Positions 6,636 to 12,676 of a stretch of DNA of 13,195 nt are shown piece by piece (positions within the stretch are counted from its first letter, which is position 1; each line of letters starts with the position of its first letter). Below the pieces are notes generated by a model. That model saw only the letters and a list, made by a program, of their open reading frames with translations, was not told where the DNA came from and ran no database searches. Made by a program: the position numbers and the translations under genes. The DNA lies in contig DHJA01000148.1 in the NCBI GenBank assembly GCA_002404095.1, positions 20,924-34,118 on the forward strand. The letters are read 5' to 3'. This DNA is from Planctomycetaceae bacterium UBA4732. GTDB lineage: Bacteria > Planctomycetota > Planctomycetia > Gemmatales > Gemmataceae.

Positions 6636-6872
6636 ATGATCCTCGCATACGAAGAATTCGTGGACTTCCTCGCCGCAGGCACCACTCCGCAAGGCGTCAT
6701 CGATTTCCGTCCCTCGGACGAGACGAAGCTCCGAGTCGCGGACCTGATTCGTCGCCAGAAGACCACGTCTCTGTCCTCGGACGAGACGGCGGAGCTAAAC
6801 CAGTACCTGCAAATCGAACACTTAATGCGCCTGGCAAAGGCCCGCGCCCGCCAACGACTGGCCGCGGGGTAG
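6636..6872 (+). CDS. Small helical protein, partner of the HNH nuclease
   Basis: I do not recognise a characterised family. The 78-residue product reads as an N-terminal helix (AYEEFVDFLAAG), a short loop and then two long helices. The second helical half has the pattern LRVADLIRRQKTTSLSSDET followed by AELNQYLQIEHLMRLAKARA, ending in an Arg-rich tail (RARQRL). AGGA lies 4 bases before the ATG. Only 5 bases separate its stop from the HNH gene, so the two are almost certainly co-transcribed. I recall similar small proteins encoded just before HNH nucleases in cyanobacteria, which suggests a conserved pair. The role could be an inhibitor, antitoxin-like partner or DNA-targeting subunit; the sequence does not decide. 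Confidence 0.72.
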   Translation: MILAYEEFVDFLAAGTTPQGVIDFRPSDETKLRVADLIRRQKTTSLSSDETAELNQYLQIEHLMRLAKARARQRLAAG

Positions 6873-6877
6873 CCGCC

Positions 6878-7321
6878 ATGTCCGTCACCTATATCACTGC
6901 GGAGTTACGGCGCCGGGTGGCGACGCGGGCCGATGCGCTCTGCGAGTACTGCCTGATAGCCGAGGAAGACACCTTTTACGGCTGCGAGGTCGATCACATT
7001 ATTAGCGAGAAGCACGGCGGACCAACGCAAGCCGATAATCTGGGCCACGCCTGCGTGTTTTGTAATCAGGCGAAAGGCAGCGACGTTGGATCGATCCACT
7101 GGGAAAGTGGACAGTTCGTGCGATTCTTCAACCCGCGCACGGATCGTTGGGCGGATCACTTTGTCCTGGCTGGAAGTCGGGTTGAAGGCGTGACGGCCAT
7201 CGGCGCCGTCACCGCGCGAATCTTGGGATTCAATAGTGGCGAACGCATCCAGGAACGGCAAACCCTCCAGCGGATGAACCGATATCCCAGCGCGGCGGCA
7301 TCAAATCGCATGAGGGCGTGA
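6878..7321 (+). CDS. HNH endonuclease
   Basis: This 147-residue protein is a metal-dependent DNA nuclease of the HNH superfamily. The structural zinc pair is C22-x2-C25 and C59-x2-C62, the core catalytic motif is VDHI (D39, H40), and N54 and K66 (in CNQAKGSD) fill the remaining HNH positions, so the active site looks complete. A C-terminal part (about 70-140, FNPRTDRWADHF and RILGFNSGERIQERQTLQRMNRY) resembles the tail of bacterial single-domain HNH proteins. The frame extends upstream to 6539, but that part overlaps the preceding gene, so the ATG at 6878 is used. Its biological target is unknown; possibilities include defence, a mobile-element remnant or DNA repair. Confidence 0.85.
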   Translation: MSVTYITAELRRRVATRADALCEYCLIAEEDTFYGCEVDHIISEKHGGPTQADNLGHACVFCNQAKGSDVGSIHWESGQFVRFFNPRTDRWADHFVLAGSRVEGVTAIGAVTARILGFNSGERIQERQTLQRMNRYPSAAASNRMRA

Positions 7322-7448
7322 AACCCACAGTCTAACGTCATGCTGGAAAGCCGGCTCTACAGCAATCCTAAAACGCCGCCCAAGCCAAACAACTCCCTCT
7401 GCCGTATATTGCCTTCCATAGATCGCCCACACTTTATTCAGTAGTGCG

Positions 7449-7453
7449 GGAGG
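7449..7453 (+). promoter_or_regulatory. Ribosome binding site GGAGG deciding the helicase start
   Basis: GGAGG lies 8 bases before the ATG at 7462 and overlaps the alternative GTG-started frame (7444), which would place the site inside the coding sequence. The 140 bases between the HNH stop and this start hold a weak promoter candidate, TTGCCT (7409-7414) and TTTATT (7433-7438) spaced by 18, and no terminator hairpin. Confidence 0.6.
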
Positions 7454-7461
7454 CAAAGGCC

Positions 7462-9903
7462 ATGATAGTGCGGCCGAAAGGAACGGCGCCCAAGACGCGC
7501 AAGCCGGCGAAGCTATCCCGGCTGAACAAGCCGGAGGGCATGTCGCTCGAAGATTGGCAGATCGAGTTGCGGCGGCAGTTCGGCCGCGAACAGGAATATC
7601 GTCTCAAGAACGTCGGCGATCAGGCCGTATTCTCCGAGTTCGAGGTCGTCAACCCGCAGAGCCGCAACGCCTACCGCGTCCGCATCCGCGGCCCCCGTCT
7701 CGGTGACAACCACTGCTCCTGCCCCGATTTCGCCACCAACACGCTCGGCACTTGCAAGCACATCGAGTTTGCGCTGGCCGCCCTGGAGCGGAAGCGCGGT
7801 GGGCCGGCCGCTCTCAAGGCTGGTTTCCGGCCGCCGTACAGCGAGGTCTTCCTCCAGTACGGCGCCCGGCGCGACGTGCGCTTCCGGCCCGGCGAGGACT
7901 GTCCGCCTGAGCTGGCCCGCATCTCTGAGCGCTATTTCGCTTCAGATGGCTCGGGCGGGGAAACCCCGCCCCTACGGCCGGAGGCGTTCGCGTCGTTTGA
8001 AGAGTTCCTGGCCGAGGCCGGCCGCCTCGACCACGACCTGCGCTGCCGCGACGATGTGCTGACGTTTGTGGCTGAGGTGCGCGACGCCGAAGGCCGGCGC
8101 GAGCGCGTGGACGAGGCGTTTCCGCGTGGGCCGAAGAGCGCCGCCTTCAAGGATCTCCTGCGCGTTTCGCTTTACGACTACCAGCGCGAAGGCGCCCTGT
8201 TCGCCGCGCGGGCCGGCCGTTGTTTGATCGGCGACGAGATGGGCCTGGGCAAGACCATTCAGGCTCTCGCCGCCGCCGAAATCATGGCCCGCTTGTTCGG
8301 CGTCGAGCGCGTCCTCATCGTCTGCCCCACGTCGCTCAAGCACCAGTGGCAGCGCGAGATCGAGCGCTTCAGCGGACGCGCCGCGCAGATCATCGGCGGG
8401 TTGCGTCCGGCCCGCGCCGCCCAGTTCCTTGAGGACGCCTTCTTCAAGATTCTCAACTACGACACCGTACACGCCGACCTCGACCTCATCGACGCCTGGT
8501 CGCCCGACCTCGTCATCCTCGACGAGGCCCAGCGCATCAAAAACTGGAACACGCGCACCGCCCGCAGCGTCAAGAAGATCGCCGCCCCTCACGCCGTCGT
8601 CCTCACCGGCACGCCGCTGGAAAACCGCCTGGAGGAATTGATCTCTATTGTCCAGTTTGTGGATCGCTATCGTCTGGGACCGACGTTCCGACTGTTGCAC
8701 GAACATCAGGTGCGCGACCCCGTGGGCAAGGTGGTCGGCTACACCGGCCTGGACCGCATCGGCCAGACGTTGGCGCCGATCCTGGTGCGCCGCAGGAAGG
8801 ACGAGGTGCTAAGCCAGCTGCCCGGCCGCATCGACACCAACGTCTTCGTGCCGATGACGGAACTGCAGCGCCAATATCACACCGAGAACATGGAGATCGT
8901 CGCTCGCATCGTGCAGAAGTGGCGGCGTTACCGCTTCCTGTCGGAGGCCGACCAGCAGCGACTGATGATCGCCTTGCAGCGGATGCGCATGTCCTGCGAC
9001 AGCAGTTATCTCATCGACAAGCAGAATGACCAGGGCGGCAAGGCGGATGAAGCCGTGGAGCTGCTGGACGAAATTTTCGAGCGGCCGGACGCCAAGGCGG
9101 TGGTGTTCAGCCAATGGCTCGGCATGCACGAGCTGTTGCGGCGGAGGATCGGCGGCCGCAAGTGGGGCCATGTCCTATTCCACGGCGGCGTACCCAGTCC
9201 GAAGCGCAAGGATCTGGTGGATCGTTTCCGCGAGGATCCGGCTTGTCGGGCGTTCCTATCCACCGATGCCGGCGGCGTGGGGCTGAACCTGCAACATGCG
9301 TCGGTGGTGCTGAACATGGACCTACCGTGGAACCCCGCCGTGCTGGAGCAGCGCATCGGCCGGGTCCATCGCCTGGGCCAGACGCAGCCGGTGCGCGTGG
9401 TGAACTTCGTGGCGCAGGGGACCATTGAAGAGGGCATGTTGTCGGTGCTGCGTTTCAAGAAATCGCTGTTCGCGGGCGTGCTGGACGGCGGCGAGACGGA
9501 GGTGTTCCTTGGCGGCAGTCGGCTGAACAAGTTTATGGAGACGGTGGAATCGACGACAAAAGCGATCCCCGAAGCGATGGCCGAGGACGCGGCCGAGGCG
9601 CCCGAACCGGCGGCGTCCGCCTCGGCGAGCCGGGTCGCGTCAGCGCCCAGAGACGAGGCGAACGGCGAGACGCCGGCCGCGACGCCGACGGGGGCCGACC
9701 CGTGGGCGGGGCTGTTGCAGACGGGCATGGCACTACTTCAGCAGTTCGCCGCACGGCCGACGGCAGGCGGCGGCCTGGCGGCGCTGGTGAAGCGCGACGA
9801 GCGCACTGGCGAAACGTACCTCAAGGTGCCGGTGGCGAAGCCGGAGGTTCTCGAACAGGCGCTCAAGGCGTTCGAGACGCTATTGCAGGGATTGCGGGGA
9901 TGA
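7462..9903 (+). CDS. SWIM-SNF2 family helicase/ATPase
   Basis: This 813-residue SF2 protein is a SNF2-type double-stranded DNA translocase, which uses ATP to move along DNA and remodel bound proteins. A SWIM zinc finger comes first (C85, C87, C98, H100). The SNF2 core follows: Walker A DEMGLGKT (258-265), Walker B DEAQ (354-357), motif III LTGTPLENR near 378-386, and the C-terminal helicase lobe with TDAGGVGLNL (601-610) and QRIGRVHRLGQ (630-640). All motor motifs look intact. After the motor is a Glu/Ala/Pro-rich linker (about 690-750) and a helical tail. A short palindrome at 7953-7971 is translated in frame between the SWIM and motor regions. It begins 140 bases after the HNH gene on the same strand; a functional link is possible but not shown. 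Confidence 0.93.
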   Translation: MIVRPKGTAPKTRKPAKLSRLNKPEGMSLEDWQIELRRQFGREQEYRLKNVGDQAVFSEFEVVNPQSRNAYRVRIRGPRLGDNHCSCPDFATNTLGTCKHIEFALAALERKRGGPAALKAGFRPPYSEVFLQYGARRDVRFRPGEDCPPELARISERYFASDGSGGETPPLRPEAFASFEEFLAEAGRLDHDLRCRDDVLTFVAEVRDAEGRRERVDEAFPRGPKSAAFKDLLRVSLYDYQREGALFAARAGRCLIGDEMGLGKTIQALAAAEIMARLFGVERVLIVCPTSLKHQWQREIERFSGRAAQIIGGLRPARAAQFLEDAFFKILNYDTVHADLDLIDAWSPDLVILDEAQRIKNWNTRTARSVKKIAAPHAVVLTGTPLENRLEELISIVQFVDRYRLGPTFRLLHEHQVRDPVGKVVGYTGLDRIGQTLAPILVRRRKDEVLSQLPGRIDTNVFVPMTELQRQYHTENMEIVARIVQKWRRYRFLSEADQQRLMIALQRMRMSCDSSYLIDKQNDQGGKADEAVELLDEIFERPDAKAVVFSQWLGMHELLRRRIGGRKWGHVLFHGGVPSPKRKDLVDRFREDPACRAFLSTDAGGVGLNLQHASVVLNMDLPWNPAVLEQRIGRVHRLGQTQPVRVVNFVAQGTIEEGMLSVLRFKKSLFAGVLDGGETEVFLGGSRLNKFMETVESTTKAIPEAMAEDAAEAPEPAASASASRVASAPRDEANGETPAATPTGADPWAGLLQTGMALLQQFAARPTAGGGLAALVKRDERTGETYLKVPVAKPEVLEQALKAFETLLQGLRG
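7953..7971. repeat. Perfect palindrome inside the helicase gene
   Basis: GGGCGGGG (7953-7960) and CCCCGCCC (7964-7971) are exact reverse complements around AAA. With the following CTAC it matches a dispersed repeat type I recall from many bacterial genomes. It encodes SGGETPPLR in frame, in a stretch between the SWIM finger and the ATPase domain that looks like a linker. This looks like a small repeat inserted without breaking the frame. The palindrome is certain; insertion is inferred. Confidence 0.65.
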
Positions 9904-9919
9904 GCGGATGGAAGGGACT

Positions 9920-9949
9920 TTGCGGGGCGGCGGGGTCGTGTGGTATGCT
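9920..9949 (+). promoter_or_regulatory. Probable promoter of the second TA pair
   Basis: TTGCGG (9920-9925) and TATGCT (9944-9949) are spaced by 18 bases and resemble sigma70 boxes. Transcription would start near 9956, giving a leader of about 28 bases that contains GGAGG at 9972-9976. It begins just after the helicase stop, so the TA pair has its own promoter. No operator palindrome is evident. Confidence 0.4.
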
Positions 9950-9983
9950 GGGGTCGGCCTAGAACTTGTTTGGAGGCAACCTC

Positions 9984-10214
9984 ATGGCGACCCCCTTTGA
10001 ATCGTTTGGCATCGACCGCTTATCCGTGGCGGAGCGAATCGTCCTCGTCCAACAGATCTGGGACAGCATCGCCGTCGATCCGAATCAAGTACCGCTTACA
10101 GAAGCGCAGCGGCATGAGTTGGAACGGCGGGCCGACGACGATGACGCGAACCCGGGCGATGTTGTGCCCTGGGAGCAGGTCAAGGCTGAGGCCCTGGCCC
10201 GGTGGGATCGATGA
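9984..10214 (+). CDS. Antitoxin of the PF09720 addiction-module type
   Basis: This 76-residue acidic protein resembles the putative addiction module component family (PF09720/TIGR02574). The family pattern is visible as LSVAERIVLVQQIWDSIA in the first half, LTEAQRHELERRADDDDANP in the middle and VVPWEQVKAEALARW at the end. It would bind and silence the toxin encoded next. GGAGG lies 7 bases before the ATG; a TTG at 9966 in frame would start before that site, so 9984 is preferred. The stop overlaps the toxin start by four bases (ATGA, 10211-10214), giving coupled translation. Confidence 0.87.
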   Translation: MATPFESFGIDRLSVAERIVLVQQIWDSIAVDPNQVPLTEAQRHELERRADDDDANPGDVVPWEQVKAEALARWDR

Positions 10215-10507
10215 CTCATCGGGTAATCCTGCGGCGTGCGGCTCAGGCCGAGTACGACGCGGCGGGCGACTGGTACGAGCAACAGCGCCCTGGACTTGGA
10301 GTGGCATTCACGGCTGCCGTCCAGGAGGTGTTCGACCGAATCGCGGCTCACCCGCGGATGCACGGTATTGTCCTGCGAGACATGCGCAAGGCTGTGGTCC
10401 AAGGCTTCCCATACTGCGTGTACTATCGCGAGCGCCCCCCGGCGGTCGTGGTGCTATCCGTGTTCCATACATCTCGCGACCCGACAGTCTGGCAGAGCCG
10501 CGCCTAA
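10211..10507 (+). CDS. ParE/RelE-like toxin
   Basis: This 98-residue basic protein is a typical ParE/RelE-superfamily toxin. It shows RAAQAEYDAAGDWYEQQRPGL in the N-terminal helix region and a second helix FTAAVQEVFDRIAAHP. The strand set VVQGFPYCVYYRERPPAVVVLSV follows, and then HTSRDPTVWQSR, the family's common C-terminal motif. It pairs with the PF09720-type antitoxin it overlaps by ATGA. Partners of that antitoxin are usually RelE/ParE proteins, so the pair is self-consistent. Whether the target is mRNA or gyrase is not decidable here. Its stop is 10 bases from the converging RNase HII-like gene. Confidence 0.9.
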   Translation: MTHRVILRRAAQAEYDAAGDWYEQQRPGLGVAFTAAVQEVFDRIAAHPRMHGIVLRDMRKAVVQGFPYCVYYRERPPAVVVLSVFHTSRDPTVWQSRA

Positions 10508-10517
10508 TCCGCCACCA

Positions 10518-11474
10518 TCACTTGCGGCGCCACAACGCCGCTTCCGCGATGCCCAGCCGCTGCGCTGCCGGCCGGATGGCGTCGAAGAAGCGCCGGGCGT
10601 CGCCGGGGTAGCCGGCCGTCGGCTTGAGGCCGGGCGTCCGCTCCAGCCAGAAGCGGTTGAACTCCTCCATGAGCCGTTCGCGCAGGTATTTGCTGACCAT
10701 CGACGCCAGGGCCGTGCAGAAATGAGCGGAATCGCAGCGCGGCTGGAACGTTAAACGCATCTCGCGGCCTATGCCCAGTACGCGGTAGACGCTGGCCGAC
10801 ATGCCTTCTCGAAGCGGTTGCACGAAATCGGCGGATAGGGCGTGCTGAATCTGGGCGGCGTAGGCGTTACGGCCGCCGTGCTTGTCGATGTGGAACGTCA
10901 GCGATTCATCGGCGGGAGCGAAGGCTTGCGCCGCGCGGAGTAGTTCGCCCAGCGCGTCGGCCAGCACCGCGCCCTTACTGCCGGCCGCGTCCAGGAGGGC
11001 GTTGAAGCGAGGCGTGCAAATCACCACGCTGCACACCTTCCAGCCGTGGACGCCAGCCGCGGCGCACGCCCCATCGAATAGCGTAGATGCAACGGTGATT
11101 TCCTCCGCCGGCGCGTGACCGGGTAGACTACCGGCGCCGGTGTACCACGCTTCGGCGTCCAGCTCGGTCAGAGTGGACTTGGCACAGAAGCCTAAAAAGG
11201 CACTTAAAGGCGTTGAAGCGTCGCGCCACAAGGCGGCGAGGACGCCGTGTTCGAGAGCGGCCAGGCCGCGCGTGGTGTTGTAGACGGCCTTGGAATCGTC
11301 CACGGCAAACCGGCCGTCGGCGGCGTCGGCGGCGCGGCGGACGGCGGGCGCCAGCGCTGTCCACAAGCAGGCGTCCGCCTGGGCGTCGTCCACCCGGCAA
11401 GCCACGGAGGTCATCACGAACGGCCCAAGGTTCGGCCCGTAGCCCGCTTCATCGACGCCGACGATCCAAGCCAT
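10518..11474 (-). CDS. Divergent RNase HII-like protein
   Basis: This 318-residue protein resembles type 2 RNase H (HII/HIII), enzymes that cut the RNA strand of RNA:DNA hybrids. VGVDEAGYGPNLGPFV (5-20) corresponds to the family's GxDEAGRGPxxGP motif with Arg replaced by Tyr. DDSK (59-62), HIDKHGG (D197) and CDSAHFCTALASMVSKYLRERLM (D248 onward) supply the other expected positions, so all four catalytic acids (D8, E9, D197, D248) appear present. It is about 100 residues longer than typical RNase HII, the extra being in the middle (about 75-190). A GTG four codons upstream (11486) preceded by AAGGGA is an equally possible start. The Arg-to-Tyr change may alter recognition of the RNA-DNA junction. 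Family membership is inferred from motifs. Confidence 0.78.
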   Translation of the reverse strand: MAWIVGVDEAGYGPNLGPFVMTSVACRVDDAQADACLWTALAPAVRRAADAADGRFAVDDSKAVYNTTRGLAALEHGVLAALWRDASTPLSAFLGFCAKSTLTELDAEAWYTGAGSLPGHAPAEEITVASTLFDGACAAAGVHGWKVCSVVICTPRFNALLDAAGSKGAVLADALGELLRAAQAFAPADESLTFHIDKHGGRNAYAAQIQHALSADFVQPLREGMSASVYRVLGIGREMRLTFQPRCDSAHFCTALASMVSKYLRERLMEEFNRFWLERTPGLKPTAGYPGDARRFFDAIRPAAQRLGIAEAALWRRK

Positions 11475-11491
11475 ATTCGTCCCCACAATGG

Positions 11492-11520
11492 TTGTCCCTT
11501 CCGCCGTGAACGGCTATTGT
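11492..11520 (+). promoter_or_regulatory. Probable promoter of the HIT gene, overlapping a divergent -10
   Basis: TTGTCC (11492-11497) and TATTGT (11515-11520) are spaced by 17 bases, a good sigma70-like match. Transcription would start near 11527 and leave a leader of about 41 bases. On the other strand the same bases read TACAAT (11521-11516), a good -10 box for the RNase HII-like gene, though no clear -35 goes with it. The two genes may thus share overlapping back-to-back promoters. Confidence 0.4.
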
Positions 11521-11567
11521 ACCGCCAGGGCGCATTGCTCCGCGCCGATTTCCCGAAGGGTCGCGCC

Positions 11568-11912
11568 ATGCTCAAAGACAATCTCTTTCTCAAAATCATC
11601 GACAAGAAGATCCCGGCTCACATCGTCCATGAAGACGATCAGTGTCTCGCCTTTTACGACATTAATCCCCAAGCGCCTGTCCATGTGATTATCATTCCGC
11701 GCAAAGTCATCCCGACTCATGCGGACATCACGCCGGAGGACGGCGCTTTACTCGGCCATCTGCACCTGGTCGCGGCCCAATTGGCGAACCAGTTGGGCTT
11801 GGCGGACGGCTACCGGCTGGTCGTCAATTGCAAGGAGCGGGCCGGCCAGACGGTGCCGCACTTGCATCTGCACCTACTCGGCGGCCGTGACATGGGATGG
11901 CCGCCGGGATGA
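11568..11912 (+). CDS. hinT: HIT family (HINT-type) purine nucleoside phosphoramidase
   Basis: This 114-residue cytoplasmic enzyme of the histidine-triad superfamily hydrolyses adenosine phosphoramidates and aminoacyl-AMP-like compounds. The triad is H98-L-H100-L-H102 in VPHLHLHLLGG. The N terminus NLFLKIIDKKIPAHIVHEDD and the C-terminal GGRDMGWPPG match the HINT branch. The length is normal for the branch. The frame is open back to 11247, but that part overlaps the divergent RNase HII-like gene. The ATG at 11568 follows AAGGG (11555-11559) at 8 bases and gives the standard N terminus. Its stop lies just before the palindrome cluster. Confidence 0.92.
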   Translation: MLKDNLFLKIIDKKIPAHIVHEDDQCLAFYDINPQAPVHVIIIPRKVIPTHADITPEDGALLGHLHLVAAQLANQLGLADGYRLVVNCKERAGQTVPHLHLHLLGGRDMGWPPG

Positions 11913-11914
11913 CG

Positions 11915-12116
11915 CCATTGGTATTTACACAAACATCCTCTATGGTCGGGGGTGCCATGCTTTCGCGGGCCGGTCCCGAGACGATGTCCGGTCCCGACCC
12001 CGCGAAAGCATGAGTCCTCGCATGGGAATCATGCTTTCGCGGCGTCTTCGGCGGGTGGACGGTGCGGAAAGCAGGCCGCGAAAGCATGGCACCCCAGCTT
12101 GTGTGAATACCTATGG
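11915..12116. repeat. MITE-like nest of inverted repeats
   Basis: The ends 11915-11932 and 12099-12116 are inverted repeats matching at 16 of 18 bases. Inside them, 11949-11968 and 12076-12095 are a perfect 20-base inverted repeat (GGGGTGCCATGCTTTCGCGG). Two inner arms, 12000-12013 and 12029-12042, form a perfect 14-base inverted repeat. As a result the 13-mer CATGCTTTCGCGG occurs four times in alternating orientation (11956, 12000, 12030, 12076). No transposase or target duplication is seen. It fills the gap between the HIT and hpt genes and is read through in several long spurious frames. It resembles a miniature inverted-repeat element or a RAYT-type REP cluster. Confidence 0.82.
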
Positions 12117-12147
12117 GCGGACGCTGGGCTTCAAGGGAGACGCCGTC

Positions 12148-12666
12148 ATGGAGATCCTGCTTTCGGCCGACCGCATCCAGCAACGTGTCGCCGAGTTGGC
12201 CCGACAAATCGCCGCCGACTACCACGGACGGCCCGTGACCATCGTTGGCGTCCTGACCGGCTGCCTCATGTTTTTGGCCGATCTCGTCCGTCACATTGAC
12301 CTGCCGTTGCGCATCGGCTTGATCCAGGCGTCCAGCTATCGCGGCGCGGCCGTCACGCCCGGCCCCCTGCACATCGGCCCCGAATTGCGGCCGGACGTGC
12401 GCGACCGCCACGTGTTGTTGCTCGACGACATTCTCGACACCGGCCAGACGCTGGCGTATCTTGTCGAACACCTCAAAGGGCTTGGCGCCGTCTCGGTGCG
12501 TTCGGCCGTGTTGCTGCGTAAGACAGGCCGGCAGAGCGTTCCCATCGAACCGGATTATCGCGGTTTTGACATCCCCGATGTCTTCGTAGTCGGCTACGGT
12601 CTCGACTATAACGACGAACACCGTCATTTGCCGCATATTGCCGTACTCCCAAGTCCCCACTCCTGA
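12148..12666 (+). CDS. hpt: Hypoxanthine phosphoribosyltransferase
   Basis: This 172-residue type I phosphoribosyltransferase joins hypoxanthine or guanine to PRPP in purine salvage, in the cytoplasm. The PRPP-binding motif VLLLDDILDTGQTL is at about residues 89-102, with the paired acids D93-D94 and D97. VGVLTGCLMFLADLVRHI (about 32-49) matches the first active-site loop, and SSYRG near residue 67 matches the flexible-loop SxYG region. The C-terminal DIPDVFVVGYGLDYNDEHRHLPHI is the typical HPRT ending. AAGGGAG (12133-12139) lies 8 bases before the ATG. The open frame upstream to 11719 runs through the repeat and the HIT gene and is rejected. Ten bases separate it from the glycosyltransferase gene, so the two may be co-transcribed. 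Confidence 0.94.
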   Translation: MEILLSADRIQQRVAELARQIAADYHGRPVTIVGVLTGCLMFLADLVRHIDLPLRIGLIQASSYRGAAVTPGPLHIGPELRPDVRDRHVLLLDDILDTGQTLAYLVEHLKGLGAVSVRSAVLLRKTGRQSVPIEPDYRGFDIPDVFVVGYGLDYNDEHRHLPHIAVLPSPHS

Positions 12667-12676
12667 CGCCTTACGC

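Noticed and set aside
6539..6877. 113-residue N-terminal extension of the HNH protein
   Set aside because: It overlaps the preceding small gene in another frame and shows Arg/Pro-rich shadow composition; the ATG at 6878 fits the domain boundary.
11247..11567. Upstream extension of the HIT protein
   Set aside because: It lies opposite the RNase HII-like gene, and the HINT N terminus begins at 11568.
11949..12095. CRISPR array, considered because of the repeated 13-mer
   Set aside because: The copies alternate in orientation, spacing is irregular, there are no unique spacers of even length and no cas gene is present.
11719..12147. N-terminal extension of the hpt frame through the HIT gene and the palindrome cluster
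   Set aside because: It overlaps a real gene in another frame and translates a repeat; the HPRT family starts at the ATG at 12148, which has a good ribosome site.
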